DNA from: Candidatus Obscuribacter sp.
GTDB taxonomy: Bacteria; Cyanobacteriota; Vampirovibrionia; Obscuribacterales; Obscuribacteraceae
DNA length: 64,000 nt
Direction of reading: 5' to 3'
Assembly (NCBI GenBank): GCA_016718315.1
Contig: JADKDV010000001.1
Span: 806,001 to 870,000 of the forward strand
This document shows positions 15,956 to 24,315 of the stretch, piece after piece; positions within the stretch are counted from its first letter, which is position 1, and each line of letters begins with the position of its first letter. Under the pieces are notes generated by a model. That model saw nothing but the letters and a program-made list of their open reading frames with translations, did no database searches and was not told where the DNA came from. Both the position numbers and the translations under genes were made by a program.

Positions 15956-16902
15956 AGCGCAATGTATTAATCGCCGCATTAGTAGTGGCACTCTTAGTCG
16001 ATGCAGCGGGGATTGTGTTTTTTGTGCTATTTCTCAATAGTCAGGGCACAATCAAAAAACTAAAAAAACAAAGAGCCGTAGTGGCCTCTGACATACAGTA
16101 CATGCGCAATGCCCAGGCACTGTCTGGTGGCAGCCCCTCCACAGTAGAGGGCAAAGAAACTTTTATTTCAAAATTAGACGGAGCGGAAGACTATTATGTC
16201 TATACACCGCCAGCAGTTAAGGGTGCACAGAGCGATTCTATCCTCTTTGTCTACTTCCACGGTATGGGCTCTACAGCTCTAGAACCATATCTAGTACCAA
16301 AAGATCGCACCCTGGCAAAACTTGTTTGTCAGCAAAATCCACGCGCCTCATTTTTATCACCTAATTACCGCGGCGACTCATCCTGGCTAAACGAGACAGC
16401 CATACTGGACGTAGATCAAAATATCCGCAGCGTGACAAACCGCTATCCCGCCGCCAAAATAGTCCTTATCGGCACATCAATGGGCGGTTGCTCAGCACTG
16501 GCATATAGCTATCTGGCCCCCAATGAGATCAAAAGCAAGATTGTCGGCGTAGTCTCTTGTGAGTCCGCAGGAGATCTTACTCAACTCTACAAAATCACCA
16601 ATAGCAATCTGGTCAAAGCTGGCATGGCTAGAGCTTATGGCGGCACACCGGATACTGTAGGCAAAGCCTACGAAAAAACAAGCATCTTAAATAACATCTC
16701 GCAACTAAATCCCAAAGTAAAATACTCCATACTCTCGGCCAGCAAAGACGGCGTGGTACCACCCAAGATGCAAACGCAGCTAATAGACGGACTACAAAAA
16801 GCTGGGATAAAATGCAAGCTCATAGATTTTGATGAAAAACACGGTGTACCTGAATCCACCAACTACGAACAAGGTATCAACTTTGTTTTAGAGGCTAACT
16901 AA
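15952..16902 (+). CDS. Membrane-anchored alpha/beta hydrolase, probable AUA start
   Basis: An alpha/beta hydrolase with an N-terminal membrane anchor. The nucleophile elbow is GTSMGGCSAL; an HGMGS oxyanion segment precedes it, and a late Asp (ASKDGVVPPKM) and His (DEKHGVPES) complete the triad. The nearest standard start, GTG at 15985, gives a clipped anchor with no positive charge. In-frame ATA at 15952 lies 8 bases after GGAGGG (15939-15944) and gives a classical KRNVLIAALVVALLV anchor. That ATA overlaps the PhyH stop (AATAA). I therefore place the start at 15952; an ATG-to-ATA error or mutation would look the same. The substrate is unknown. Confidence 0.85.
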   Translation: MKRNVLIAALVVALLVDAAGIVFFVLFLNSQGTIKKLKKQRAVVASDIQYMRNAQALSGGSPSTVEGKETFISKLDGAEDYYVYTPPAVKGAQSDSILFVYFHGMGSTALEPYLVPKDRTLAKLVCQQNPRASFLSPNYRGDSSWLNETAILDVDQNIRSVTNRYPAAKIVLIGTSMGGCSALAYSYLAPNEIKSKIVGVVSCESAGDLTQLYKITNSNLVKAGMARAYGGTPDTVGKAYEKTSILNNISQLNPKVKYSILSASKDGVVPPKMQTQLIDGLQKAGIKCKLIDFDEKHGVPESTNYEQGINFVLEAN

Positions 16903-16904
16903 TC

Positions 16905-17360
16905 ATGGCTTTTGCAGATAGTCGAGTCACAGTAGATGTTGTTGTTCTCAAAGCCACTACTGCTGGTGCAAAGACCAAAAGCGACTTTGAAATTTTACTT
17001 ATTGAGCGAGGACATCCACCCTTTGCTGGCTCTTACGCCTTGCCCGGCGGCTTCCTCGATGATACAGACGAGAGCCTGGAGAGAGCTGGCCAGCGCGAGC
17101 TTATGGAAGAAACAGCAGTCAAAGTAGAGCTAAAAGATCTAATCAATTTTGGCGGCTATGGCGATATCGGTAGAGATCCCCGGGGTCGCACTGTGACTGT
17201 TGCTTTTGCAGTAATTATCGATAAGAGTCAAGCAAGCCAGGCAAAAGCAGGAGATGACGCCAGACAATTTGCCTTTTTTGCCCTGGACAAATTACCAGAC
17301 CTGGCTTTTGACCATGCCCGCATTATTAGTGATGCCCTTAAGCGGCTCTCAATCCAATAG
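16905..17360 (+). CDS. Nudix hydrolase
   Basis: A 151-residue Nudix protein. The Nudix box reads GGFLDDTDESLERAGQREL followed by MEET; the REL-EE core is intact, while the first half is one residue longer than the strict consensus. PFAGSYALPGGF upstream is typical of ADP-ribose/NUDT-type members. The enzyme would cleave a nucleoside diphosphate linked to another moiety; ADP-ribose or a related compound is plausible given the overall pattern. The ATG is 2 bases after the hydrolase stop, so it is the third gene of the PhyH-hydrolase-Nudix operon. Confidence 0.93.
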   Translation: MAFADSRVTVDVVVLKATTAGAKTKSDFEILLIERGHPPFAGSYALPGGFLDDTDESLERAGQRELMEETAVKVELKDLINFGGYGDIGRDPRGRTVTVAFAVIIDKSQASQAKAGDDARQFAFFALDKLPDLAFDHARIISDALKRLSIQ

Positions 17361-17361
17361 T

Positions 17362-17931
17362 TTAGCTATTAATCTTCTTCCAGGTGCCCACATAGTGGAG
17401 CATTTTCCAGACTCCGTCTTCTTTGATAAAGACATCTGTGGAGCGGGATTCATAGGATAGATTGGTCTTGCCGACTATGTTTTTTAGCACCTTAAAGGTG
17501 ACTGTGGCATATTTGCCATTGACCTTGGCATAAGGACTATCGATGGTATAGCTGACAGTCCCGCCCTGAGAGAGCGCCAGTGACTTTTCGTAGCGCGACT
17601 TCATTTCGGCAATAACAGCCTCACGTCCGCAAATCAGCTTTTTGGTAGCTTCATCAAATGTGGTGACATGCTCGTCCATGTTTTCGGAGAGCGCTTTAAA
17701 TTCGCCATTGCTCAGACATCTAGTGATCTGATGCAAAGTATCAATTACCTTTTGTGATTCTTCACAGGCAGCATGCGGATCATTGCATTTGACATGACAG
17801 TTTTGTTTGGGCATCTCTTTGTCATTAGGCTCATTGCCATCGGCAGCTTGAGCGGCAGACGAGCCGTAGAGTGTAAGGCTCAGAGCCCAGAGACTGAGAA
17901 GAGCAACTTTTGATTGCTTGATAATTGTCAT
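17362..17931 (-). CDS. Exported SnoaL/NTF2-like protein
   Basis: A 189-residue protein with a clear signal peptide (residues 1-29, cleavage near AAQAADG), a short Cys-containing linker (NCHVKCNDPHAACEES) and an NTF2-like domain from about residue 62. ICGREAVIAEMKSRY and the terminal DVFIKEDGVWKMLHYVGTW are typical SnoaL/DUF4440 features. Such domains bind small molecules or assemble complexes; the ligand is unknown. AGGAG lies 8 bases before the ATG. It follows the coiled-coil gene by 11 bases on the same strand, suggesting an operon. It converges on the Nudix gene with one base between. Confidence 0.8.
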   Translation of the reverse strand: MTIIKQSKVALLSLWALSLTLYGSSAAQAADGNEPNDKEMPKQNCHVKCNDPHAACEESQKVIDTLHQITRCLSNGEFKALSENMDEHVTTFDEATKKLICGREAVIAEMKSRYEKSLALSQGGTVSYTIDSPYAKVNGKYATVTFKVLKNIVGKTNLSYESRSTDVFIKEDGVWKMLHYVGTWKKINS

Positions 17932-17942
17932 TTTTATAGCTC

Positions 17943-18215
17943 CTAATTGCGCTTCATCGCTGTCTCAACGTCACGCAAAGCGCGGTCGTTGTCACGCAAA
18001 TAACTGTTTACCGTATCGAGCTGCCTTTGTAATTTGTCTGCCTCAGCTTGCAAATATGTGCGTTGATCCAGTAGAGCATCGCGACTCTTAGCCAAGCTGT
18101 TATAAACTTGGTCGGAGCGTTGCCCCAGAGCAGAAGTGCTCAGTCCAATTAGCAAGGCCATTTGCAAGGCGCAAAAGGCACACAATAAGAACCAGGGTAA
18201 TCTTAACGAACGCAT
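17943..18215 (-). CDS. Small exported coiled-coil protein, 90 residues
   Basis: The N-terminal 30 residues are a signal peptide or membrane anchor (LPWFLLCAFCALQMALLIGL). Residues 35-90 are polar with heptad-like spacing (LQAEADKLQRQLDTVNSYL), so probably one coiled coil. TGGAG lies 5 bases before the ATG. No family recognised. It is the first gene of a two-gene unit with the NTF2-like protein. Confidence 0.72.
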   Translation of the reverse strand: MRSLRLPWFLLCAFCALQMALLIGLSTSALGQRSDQVYNSLAKSRDALLDQRTYLQAEADKLQRQLDTVNSYLRDNDRALRDVETAMKRN

Positions 18216-18330
18216 ATCAACTCCAGACCGAGGTCTGCACAGGGGATGACAACAGAATTATATGAGCTAATTCACATAATTTCAAAGGGTAGTTGAATTG
18301 AGCCGCAAAAATGACATATGAGGAGAGACC

Positions 18331-19305
18331 ATGCAGCCACTAGAAAGCGCCTTAGCCAGGACCAGTAGCACCTTTGATGACAATCGCGAAAGCCTGATTG
18401 AAACTTTACTGGCGCTCGGTTTTGTCGAAGATTTTGGTGGACTGCCCGCTGGCATCCAATCCCTCCCCCTCAGCCTGTTGGACTCAAAAACTCTCAGCGG
18501 CAGCGCACTCGATATCACTACACTGGCTACAATCGCCCAGGACAAGCTGGTAAAGGCCGAGCTTGTCCTCAAACAAAAGGCAACTGTGGCCTGTCTCGAC
18601 ATTTTTAAAAGAGTCCTGGCAGTCCTCGATCCAAATGTCAAAGTAACCATCCTGGTGGCTGATGGCACCCAAATAGATCAGGTACCAGCCACAGTGGCCA
18701 CTATCGAAGGTCAAGCCAGAGCGCTTTTGATGGGCGAGAGGCTGGCGCTAAATCTGGTGCAAAGACTCTGTGGTATTGCCACCTTAACAAGACAGTACAC
18801 CGCTCTGGCCAGCCCTAAAGGCATCAAAATACTGGACACACGCAAAACCACACCGGGCTTAAGAGCCTTGGAAAAACGCGCAGTCCTGGCTGGAGGCGGT
18901 ACAAATCACCGCATGGGACTCTTTGATGCGGTTTTGATCAAAGACAACCATATCCAGGCGGCAGGCTCGATTACAGAGGCGCTAGCCCAGGTAGAACGTT
19001 ACCTTAAAGCACATCCACAGATCAAATTACAAAAGCCAGTGGAGGTGGAAGTAGCCTCTATAGAGCAACTGGATGAAGCACTAAAACTGGGTGTGGAAGC
19101 GGTTTTGCTTGACAATATGAAACCAGAAATAGTGAGACAAGCAATCCAGAAGATATCTACCTATAAGAAGAATTGCTTTGTTGAGGTCTCTGGTGGAGTA
19201 AATCTTTCAAACCTGGAGACATATCTGATCGACGGCGTAAACGCTATATCCATTGGCGCTCTGACACACTCGGCAACCAATATCGACCTCTCTCTTGAGT
19301 TTTGA
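18331..19305 (+). CDS. nadC: Nicotinate-nucleotide pyrophosphorylase (carboxylating)
   Basis: NadC (quinolinate phosphoribosyltransferase) makes nicotinate mononucleotide, CO2 and diphosphate from quinolinate and PRPP in de novo NAD synthesis. The 324-residue protein carries the family signatures: LCGIATLTRQY, ILDTRKTTPGLRALEK (quinolinate/PRPP-binding Arg and Lys), GGGTNHRMGLFDAVLIKDNH, VEVEVASIEQLDEAL, VLLDNM and VEVSGGVNLSNL. It is about 35 residues longer than the family norm, mostly at the N terminus. GAGGAGAG lies just before the ATG. It stands alone; nadA and nadB are not nearby. Confidence 0.97.
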   Translation: MQPLESALARTSSTFDDNRESLIETLLALGFVEDFGGLPAGIQSLPLSLLDSKTLSGSALDITTLATIAQDKLVKAELVLKQKATVACLDIFKRVLAVLDPNVKVTILVADGTQIDQVPATVATIEGQARALLMGERLALNLVQRLCGIATLTRQYTALASPKGIKILDTRKTTPGLRALEKRAVLAGGGTNHRMGLFDAVLIKDNHIQAAGSITEALAQVERYLKAHPQIKLQKPVEVEVASIEQLDEALKLGVEAVLLDNMKPEIVRQAIQKISTYKKNCFVEVSGGVNLSNLETYLIDGVNAISIGALTHSATNIDLSLEF

Positions 19306-19593
19306 ACAGGTTTTCGAGTGATTAAGTTTCCTTGATATTGCCACTTTGCATCACACCCAAAGCAAGCAAGGTTGCCACTTCGTGAACTATTGTTAGTTTG
19401 AGCGAAGGATTGCCAAAGCTAATTCCCATAAGCTAGCTAAGGGTATACACTTAGATACATCTTCAACTTCTCTTTATCATTTAAATCGTCCATTAATTGA
19501 CTTGGGTTTACCTCAAGCTGACTTTTGTATAGGTTTATTTGTCCCACCCCACCACTCTTTTGTATTAAGCCGGGTAGCTAAAAGGAAACAATC

Positions 19594-20010
19594 ATGAACC
19601 CGCCTACGAAAATTTTCATCATGGACAGCGACAGATTATCGCTTGTCACACTGAGCCTGTGGTTGGATCAGGAAAGAGATTTCCAGATTGTCGGCACATC
19701 GCTACCCACAGGCAATATCGAGCGTCGCATCATCGATAGCCAACCAGATCTGGTCTTCTTCAATATTTCGTCAGCTGGCATTGATGCTCTGTCTACTCTG
19801 CGCAGACTCAAGCAAGTACGGTCAGACCTGCCTGTTATCCTCCTTTATGACGGTGACAAAAAAGACCTCGAAGGTCCTCTGGCTCAAGAGTCTGATGCGC
19901 AACTATCACCTGAAGTCTCACTAAAAGAACTTGTGGACGTCATGAAAAAGTTTGGCTATCGCCAGAAAGTAGTGACTGGCTCACACCTCTTTATGGTCAA
20001 GGCCGGCTAA
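19594..20010 (+). CDS. Receiver-like (REC) protein lacking the phosphoacceptor Asp
   Basis: A 138-residue stand-alone domain with response-regulator layout: beta1 (KIFIMDSDRLSLVTL), beta3 (PDLVFFNISSAG), alpha3/beta4 (RSDLPVILLYDGDKK) and alpha5. The phosphoacceptor Asp is replaced by Asn57 (codon AAT, 19762-19764), and the conserved Lys after beta5 is missing (AQLSPEVS). It therefore cannot be phosphorylated in the usual way and is probably a pseudo-receiver that binds a partner. There is no output domain. AAAGGA precedes the ATG. The downstream membrane gene lies in the same frame just after the stop. Confidence 0.72.
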   Translation: MNPPTKIFIMDSDRLSLVTLSLWLDQERDFQIVGTSLPTGNIERRIIDSQPDLVFFNISSAGIDALSTLRRLKQVRSDLPVILLYDGDKKDLEGPLAQESDAQLSPEVSLKELVDVMKKFGYRQKVVTGSHLFMVKAG

Positions 20011-20016
20011 CTTTTT

Positions 20017-21264
20017 TTGGGCAGCAACTATTTTATAGAAATCATTGTGGCAGTAGCTTTGCTTACTGCTCTAAAGCTACTGCTATTGCATCGCAACAAT
20101 AGAGCTGAGCCAAAGCCAGAAGAACTGGTGCCAGTGGAAGTAGCCTATCTCAGTCGCGGCGGCGATAGAGGCTTTGCCTTACTGGTTTTACTCTTTGACC
20201 TGGTGCACAGAGAAGTCAAAGAGATGCCGGATAATCTACTAGAGAGCGGACTATCGCTCATTGCTGATCAAGACTTAAAAACTGCGGAACCTCTCAGCCA
20301 GCGTATTATCTCAAGCGGCTATAGCTATGATGCTGGACTTAAGACCATGGTCAAAAAAACGCTACAAGACTGGGGCACAAAAAAAGTCGAGAGCATAGTC
20401 GACATCAATATCAAAAAAAATCCAATTGGTTTTATCAAACGTCTGCCATTTTTGTTTAACTTACTGCGAAATGGTCTATTTGACACAATCAAAGAGATTT
20501 TAAAAGACCCCAAAAAGCTCAGACGATATGTCTCATTGCCAGGCTTGATGAGACTGGCAGCCGAAATAGGGGCAAGTGGCTACAAAGATGACTTAGCTAG
20601 AGAGTTGGCCAAAGCACTGACTGATAGGGGTCTGCTTTTAACAACAAAGGAGCGCAAAGGTCTGGCTGGCTATTTTGTCAGTGGCTTTGTCATTGGCGAG
20701 CTTACTTTTGCTTTTATTTTGAGCCGTTATATGGGCGACCACTGGCAGGCTTTTTGGATTTTTGTCTTTGCCTTTGCTGGTAGTTTGTTTGTCCGAGCCA
20801 CCCTTTTTGCCCGCGAATTTATACCGCTATACCGCGACTTGATGGATATCCTGGCACAGACAAAAAACAATAACTGGCGGGTAAGAGCACTGACTATATT
20901 GCTCAATCTGGTCAATTTAATACTTGGTGGACTGTCGATAATTGCCTATCTAGTAGTATTTGCTCTGGGCTCCTTAATCCTCTACGTAACCAACACTGTT
21001 AACGATTTTGGTGCTTATCTGGTCCTTACAAGTCTGCTTTTAGCCCATAGCACAGCCCTTGGCTGGCTGCTCGAAGCTCACAGGCTGTACTTTAGCGACT
21101 GTCCATCTTTGACTGGCGAGTTAGCTCTTGATAAATTGCGACATACATATCGCGGCCGTACTAGCGTCAATGCCCTAAAATCTATGCTAGCAACGCGTCA
21201 ATATCATCCAGAAATGAGTTATCTTCTGGCACTGTATGGACCGGAGACTCTGCTCTTTCTTTGA
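20017..21264 (+). CDS. Membrane protein of unknown function, weakly TIGR04222-like
   Basis: A 415-residue protein: one N-terminal helix (FIEIIVAVALLTALKLLLL), a soluble region of about 190 residues, and three to four helices between residues 215 and 350. The segment VPVEVAYLSRGGDRGFALLV after the first helix resembles the AYLxGG pattern at the start of TIGR04222-type membrane proteins; this is a weak match. The start is uncertain. TTG at 20017 follows a T7 run, and the frame is shared with the preceding receiver-like gene up to its TAA. Its stop overlaps the first possible start of the SDR gene, so the genes form one unit. Confidence 0.7.
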   Translation: MGSNYFIEIIVAVALLTALKLLLLHRNNRAEPKPEELVPVEVAYLSRGGDRGFALLVLLFDLVHREVKEMPDNLLESGLSLIADQDLKTAEPLSQRIISSGYSYDAGLKTMVKKTLQDWGTKKVESIVDINIKKNPIGFIKRLPFLFNLLRNGLFDTIKEILKDPKKLRRYVSLPGLMRLAAEIGASGYKDDLARELAKALTDRGLLLTTKERKGLAGYFVSGFVIGELTFAFILSRYMGDHWQAFWIFVFAFAGSLFVRATLFAREFIPLYRDLMDILAQTKNNNWRVRALTILLNLVNLILGGLSIIAYLVVFALGSLILYVTNTVNDFGAYLVLTSLLLAHSTALGWLLEAHRLYFSDCPSLTGELALDKLRHTYRGRTSVNALKSMLATRQYHPEMSYLLALYGPETLLFL

Positions 21265-21272
21265 GGCAAAAT

Positions 21273-22118
21273 ATGCACCTTCCCCAAAATCTTACAGCCA
21301 TTATCACCGGTGCATCCACTGGCATCGGGCGGGGTCTGGCAACAACACTTGCCACTATCTACAAAGCGCGCATGGTTTTGACGGCACGTAGCGAGCATGA
21401 GTTAACTACGCTCAAACAAGAAGTAGAAAAACGCGGCGGTGAAGCAATAATCTATGCCGCTGATATCACTACCAGTGGTGTCACAGCTACCCTCGTCAAA
21501 GAATGTATAAAAAACTTTGGCTCACTCAATTTACTTGTAAATAACGCTGGTATGGCTATTCCCGGTCGCTTTGACGAGCTTAGCGAAGAAGACTGGCGCA
21601 AAGTCATGGAAGTCAATTTTTTTAGCACATTGACTTTGACTCAGCAGGCACTGCCTGAGCTAAAAGCAGCAAAACCAGCCAAAATAGTCAATATATCTTC
21701 GGTGGCAGGCAAAATCGCCTTTCCGGGATCTATTAGTTATTGTGCCAGTAAATTTGCCATGACGGCATTGTCAGAGGGTCTTGCTGCCGAGCTGGCCAGC
21801 GACGATATCCAGGTAATTACAGTCTGTCCAGGATGGGTGCGCACAGAATTTTTTGAGAAGAACGATGTGCCTTTGGAAAAAAATCCCACCAGTATTGCTC
21901 GTCAGTCGGATTTGCAAGGACTTATGATGAAGCATGTACTATCCATCAGTACCGAACAATGTGTTAGAAAAATTGTGGAAGCGCTGGAAAGTGGCAAGTC
22001 CAGAGAACTGGTCCTGACCTTACCCGGTAAAATCGCCGAACGCTTGCATGGCACAGCACCAGATTTGATGCGCGCTCTGGCCAGTAAAATACCGGCTAGC
22101 AAAAGAAGGGAAATTTAG
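21273..22118 (+). CDS. Short-chain dehydrogenase/reductase
   Basis: A classical SDR of 281 residues: the nucleotide-binding TGASTGIG near the N terminus, NNAG, the catalytic Ser in NISSVAGKIAFPGSISY, and YxxxK (YCASK), followed by PGWVRTEF. It would oxidise or reduce an alcohol or ketone with NAD(P)H; the substrate is not predictable. I chose ATG 21273 because GAGG sits 8 bases upstream; a TTG at 21261 overlapping the previous stop is the alternative. Its stop shares one base with the GTG of the next membrane gene. Confidence 0.93.
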   Translation: MHLPQNLTAIITGASTGIGRGLATTLATIYKARMVLTARSEHELTTLKQEVEKRGGEAIIYAADITTSGVTATLVKECIKNFGSLNLLVNNAGMAIPGRFDELSEEDWRKVMEVNFFSTLTLTQQALPELKAAKPAKIVNISSVAGKIAFPGSISYCASKFAMTALSEGLAAELASDDIQVITVCPGWVRTEFFEKNDVPLEKNPTSIARQSDLQGLMMKHVLSISTEQCVRKIVEALESGKSRELVLTLPGKIAERLHGTAPDLMRALASKIPASKRREI

Positions 22119-23212
22119 TGGTGGAGCAGCAAGAAGATAGTAGCTTTAAAAAGCAAGCTATCAAAGCAACCGGGGCCATCAAAGTAGTCGGACTGTTAGG
22201 TCTAGTGGCTATGGACCTGTTTGCAGCTGGCGCCACGCACAATCAAACCCAACTCATTTGTGCCGCCATAGCTCTGCTTTTACCAGTGCCACTGGCGCTA
22301 CTCAACCAGCGTGCCACTCAAAACACAGCCTGGCTTGTGATACTGGTGGACTTACTACTTACCATTGCTTGTTACAGCCAACTTGCCAGTGGGCAGATAG
22401 CTGAGCCCTACTTGTTTATATTGCCACTGACACTTTTGCAGACTAGTTTGTATTTGAGTGCAGCCAGCCAGCTCATGGCCTTTGTCCTTGTTTTGGTGGC
22501 AGTTACTGTATTGCAATTTGTTTTACTGGGCTCATCTTTAATTGGCACCACTGGTGATTTAACCAGGACGGTTGTGGAGTTTATCGATAGCTCAGACTGG
22601 CCCTGCTTTGTCTCAGCGCTAACGGCTTGCGCCCTGGCAGGCTATAGCCTGCATTTTGCCAGCGCTCAGGGCAGCACGCGGGGCGGGCGCGTACCACCAC
22701 GGACAGTGGCGGCGTTACTGCTCTTTGTCTGGTCAGCATTGATGATTGCAATCAACAACCTGGCTAATTTAGTTAAGTACAAAGGCGAGCTTGTAGTGGA
22801 GGGCAATATGCACCATGTCAGCCTCGTACTGGCTGTTTTGCTGATATTACTAATCGGGCGAGTTAAACGACCACTGACGACAGTACTGGTACTGGCTATT
22901 GCCGCCTTTTTTATGACTGTAGCGGCAGCCTATAGCTTTAGCAATGGCTTTGAGTTGATTTACTATTTGAGTCTGGCAGCTATCGCCCTTAAAAGCGAAG
23001 GACTCAAAAGCAAAATTGGCATAGCGCTCTTTATACTCAGCTCTCTACTTGCCGTGCAAATCAATGCCCATGCTATTTTTGCCGATGCTCAGGGCGCTAA
23101 CCACCCGCTTTTTTTGGCTACATATACGCCCCCACAGGTCACTGGAGTAGTGCTGGTCATATTATTGTTAGCGCTAATCAGTCAGAGCAAACGCACAAGC
23201 GCTACTCCATAA
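22118..23212 (+). CDS. Polytopic membrane protein of unknown function
   Basis: 364 residues, with about ten hydrophobic helices spread over the whole length after a polar, Lys-rich N-terminal 20 residues. I see no transporter or enzyme motif. The start is GTG, at 22118 or the immediately following codon at 22121; it overlaps the SDR stop, so it is the last gene of the receiver-membrane-SDR-membrane unit. The 3' end overlaps the convergent TPR gene by 11 bases. Confidence 0.72.
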   Translation: MVEQQEDSSFKKQAIKATGAIKVVGLLGLVAMDLFAAGATHNQTQLICAAIALLLPVPLALLNQRATQNTAWLVILVDLLLTIACYSQLASGQIAEPYLFILPLTLLQTSLYLSAASQLMAFVLVLVAVTVLQFVLLGSSLIGTTGDLTRTVVEFIDSSDWPCFVSALTACALAGYSLHFASAQGSTRGGRVPPRTVAALLLFVWSALMIAINNLANLVKYKGELVVEGNMHHVSLVLAVLLILLIGRVKRPLTTVLVLAIAAFFMTVAAAYSFSNGFELIYYLSLAAIALKSEGLKSKIGIALFILSSLLAVQINAHAIFADAQGANHPLFLATYTPPQVTGVVLVILLLALISQSKRTSATP

Positions 23213-24185
23213 ACTTAGAGCGGATTTCTTTTACTCTTTGATCAAGTGATACGGCTTCACTGCCACGGTTAGTCTTGCGCAACAGATCAGCATAATTTTC
23301 GAGACAGGCAGCAACAAAGCTGTGATCCGGTCCAAGGGCTCGTTCCCAAATTTCTATGGCACGTTTATAGAGGCTTTCGGCCCGGGCATGATTGCCATTT
23401 TGGTGATAGAGCCAGCCCAGGTTATTGAGACTCTCAGCCACTTTAGGATGGTCCGGACTCAAAACCCGCTCTCTTATCCCGAGTGCACGTCTGTGCAGTG
23501 GCTCGGCCTGTTCAAATTGTTCTTTGTCAGTAAAGAGTGCGGCTAGATTATTGAGAGCATTAGCCACATTGGGATGGTCATGACCATGGAGCCGTTCTTC
23601 GATTTTAAGTACCCTTCTAAACAACGGCTCAGCATCGGGATTACGTCCCTGCTCATAATAGATATTAGCTAGCGAGTTTAAGACATCGATAAGCCCGCTG
23701 TCTTCAAATCCCAGGTAGCGTTCACGGATTTTTATGGCCCGTCTGATTACTTCTTCAGCTTCGCTGTGCCTACTTAGAGTGACATAGAGATCACCAAGAT
23801 TATTGAGAGCAGAGGCAATGGATAAATGCTCTGGACCAAGGGTTTTTTCCTGGACAAAAAGCGCCCTTTTAAAAAGAGGCTCAGCATCGGCATAGCGGCC
23901 CTGAGCCAAATAAACCAGACCAAGATGGTTTAAGGCGGCAGCTACATCCGGATGGTCCACAGCCAAAAGGCGCTCTCTCATATCGAGGGCGCGCTTAAAG
24001 AGATCCTCGGCCTCGTCAAAGCGACTGTCGTGATAAAGCAAAAGCCCTAGAGATATCAAATAATCAGCCAGGTCCGGATGATCCGGTCCCAGCGACTTTT
24101 CCATCTCGGGCAAGAGCCTGAGCAATGCATCTACATTTTCGTCTATTGACACCGGGGACTGCCCTTCGCCATCCCAAACACACAC
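23202..24185 (-). CDS. Tetratricopeptide repeat protein (kinesin-light-chain-like repeats)
   Basis: 327 residues almost wholly made of seven 42-residue TPR_12/KLC-type repeats, each with the pattern HPDVAAALNNLAxLYxxQGRYxEAEPLFKRALxIxExxLGxDHP. No signal peptide is visible and the N terminus is short, so it is probably cytoplasmic and a protein-binding scaffold. The start is taken as GTG at 24185; the ribosome site is weak, and a missing N-terminal part is possible. Monocistronic. Confidence 0.88.
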   Translation of the reverse strand: MCVWDGEGQSPVSIDENVDALLRLLPEMEKSLGPDHPDLADYLISLGLLLYHDSRFDEAEDLFKRALDMRERLLAVDHPDVAAALNHLGLVYLAQGRYADAEPLFKRALFVQEKTLGPEHLSIASALNNLGDLYVTLSRHSEAEEVIRRAIKIRERYLGFEDSGLIDVLNSLANIYYEQGRNPDAEPLFRRVLKIEERLHGHDHPNVANALNNLAALFTDKEQFEQAEPLHRRALGIRERVLSPDHPKVAESLNNLGWLYHQNGNHARAESLYKRAIEIWERALGPDHSFVAACLENYADLLRKTNRGSEAVSLDQRVKEIRSKFME

Positions 24186-24248
24186 TACTTACTTATTACC
24201 AAGCAGCCAAATTCCTAACCAGTAAAGCAGATTTTGCTGATTAATTCA

Positions 24249-24282
24249 CAGCCACAAGCTCCCGACAAGGACCTTGTGGCTG
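24249..24282. terminator. Strong hairpin downstream of ppdK, possible terminator
   Basis: A perfect 10-bp stem (CAGCCACAAG / CTTGTGGCTG) with a 14-base loop lies 34 bases beyond the ppdK stop, in the 130-base gap between two minus-strand genes. On the minus strand no T run follows, so it is either a factor-dependent end, an mRNA 3'-stabilising stem or a weak terminator. Confidence 0.42.
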
Positions 24283-24315
24283 CAAAAGTTTACGACTAAC
24301 CGTCAGGTAAGCAGC

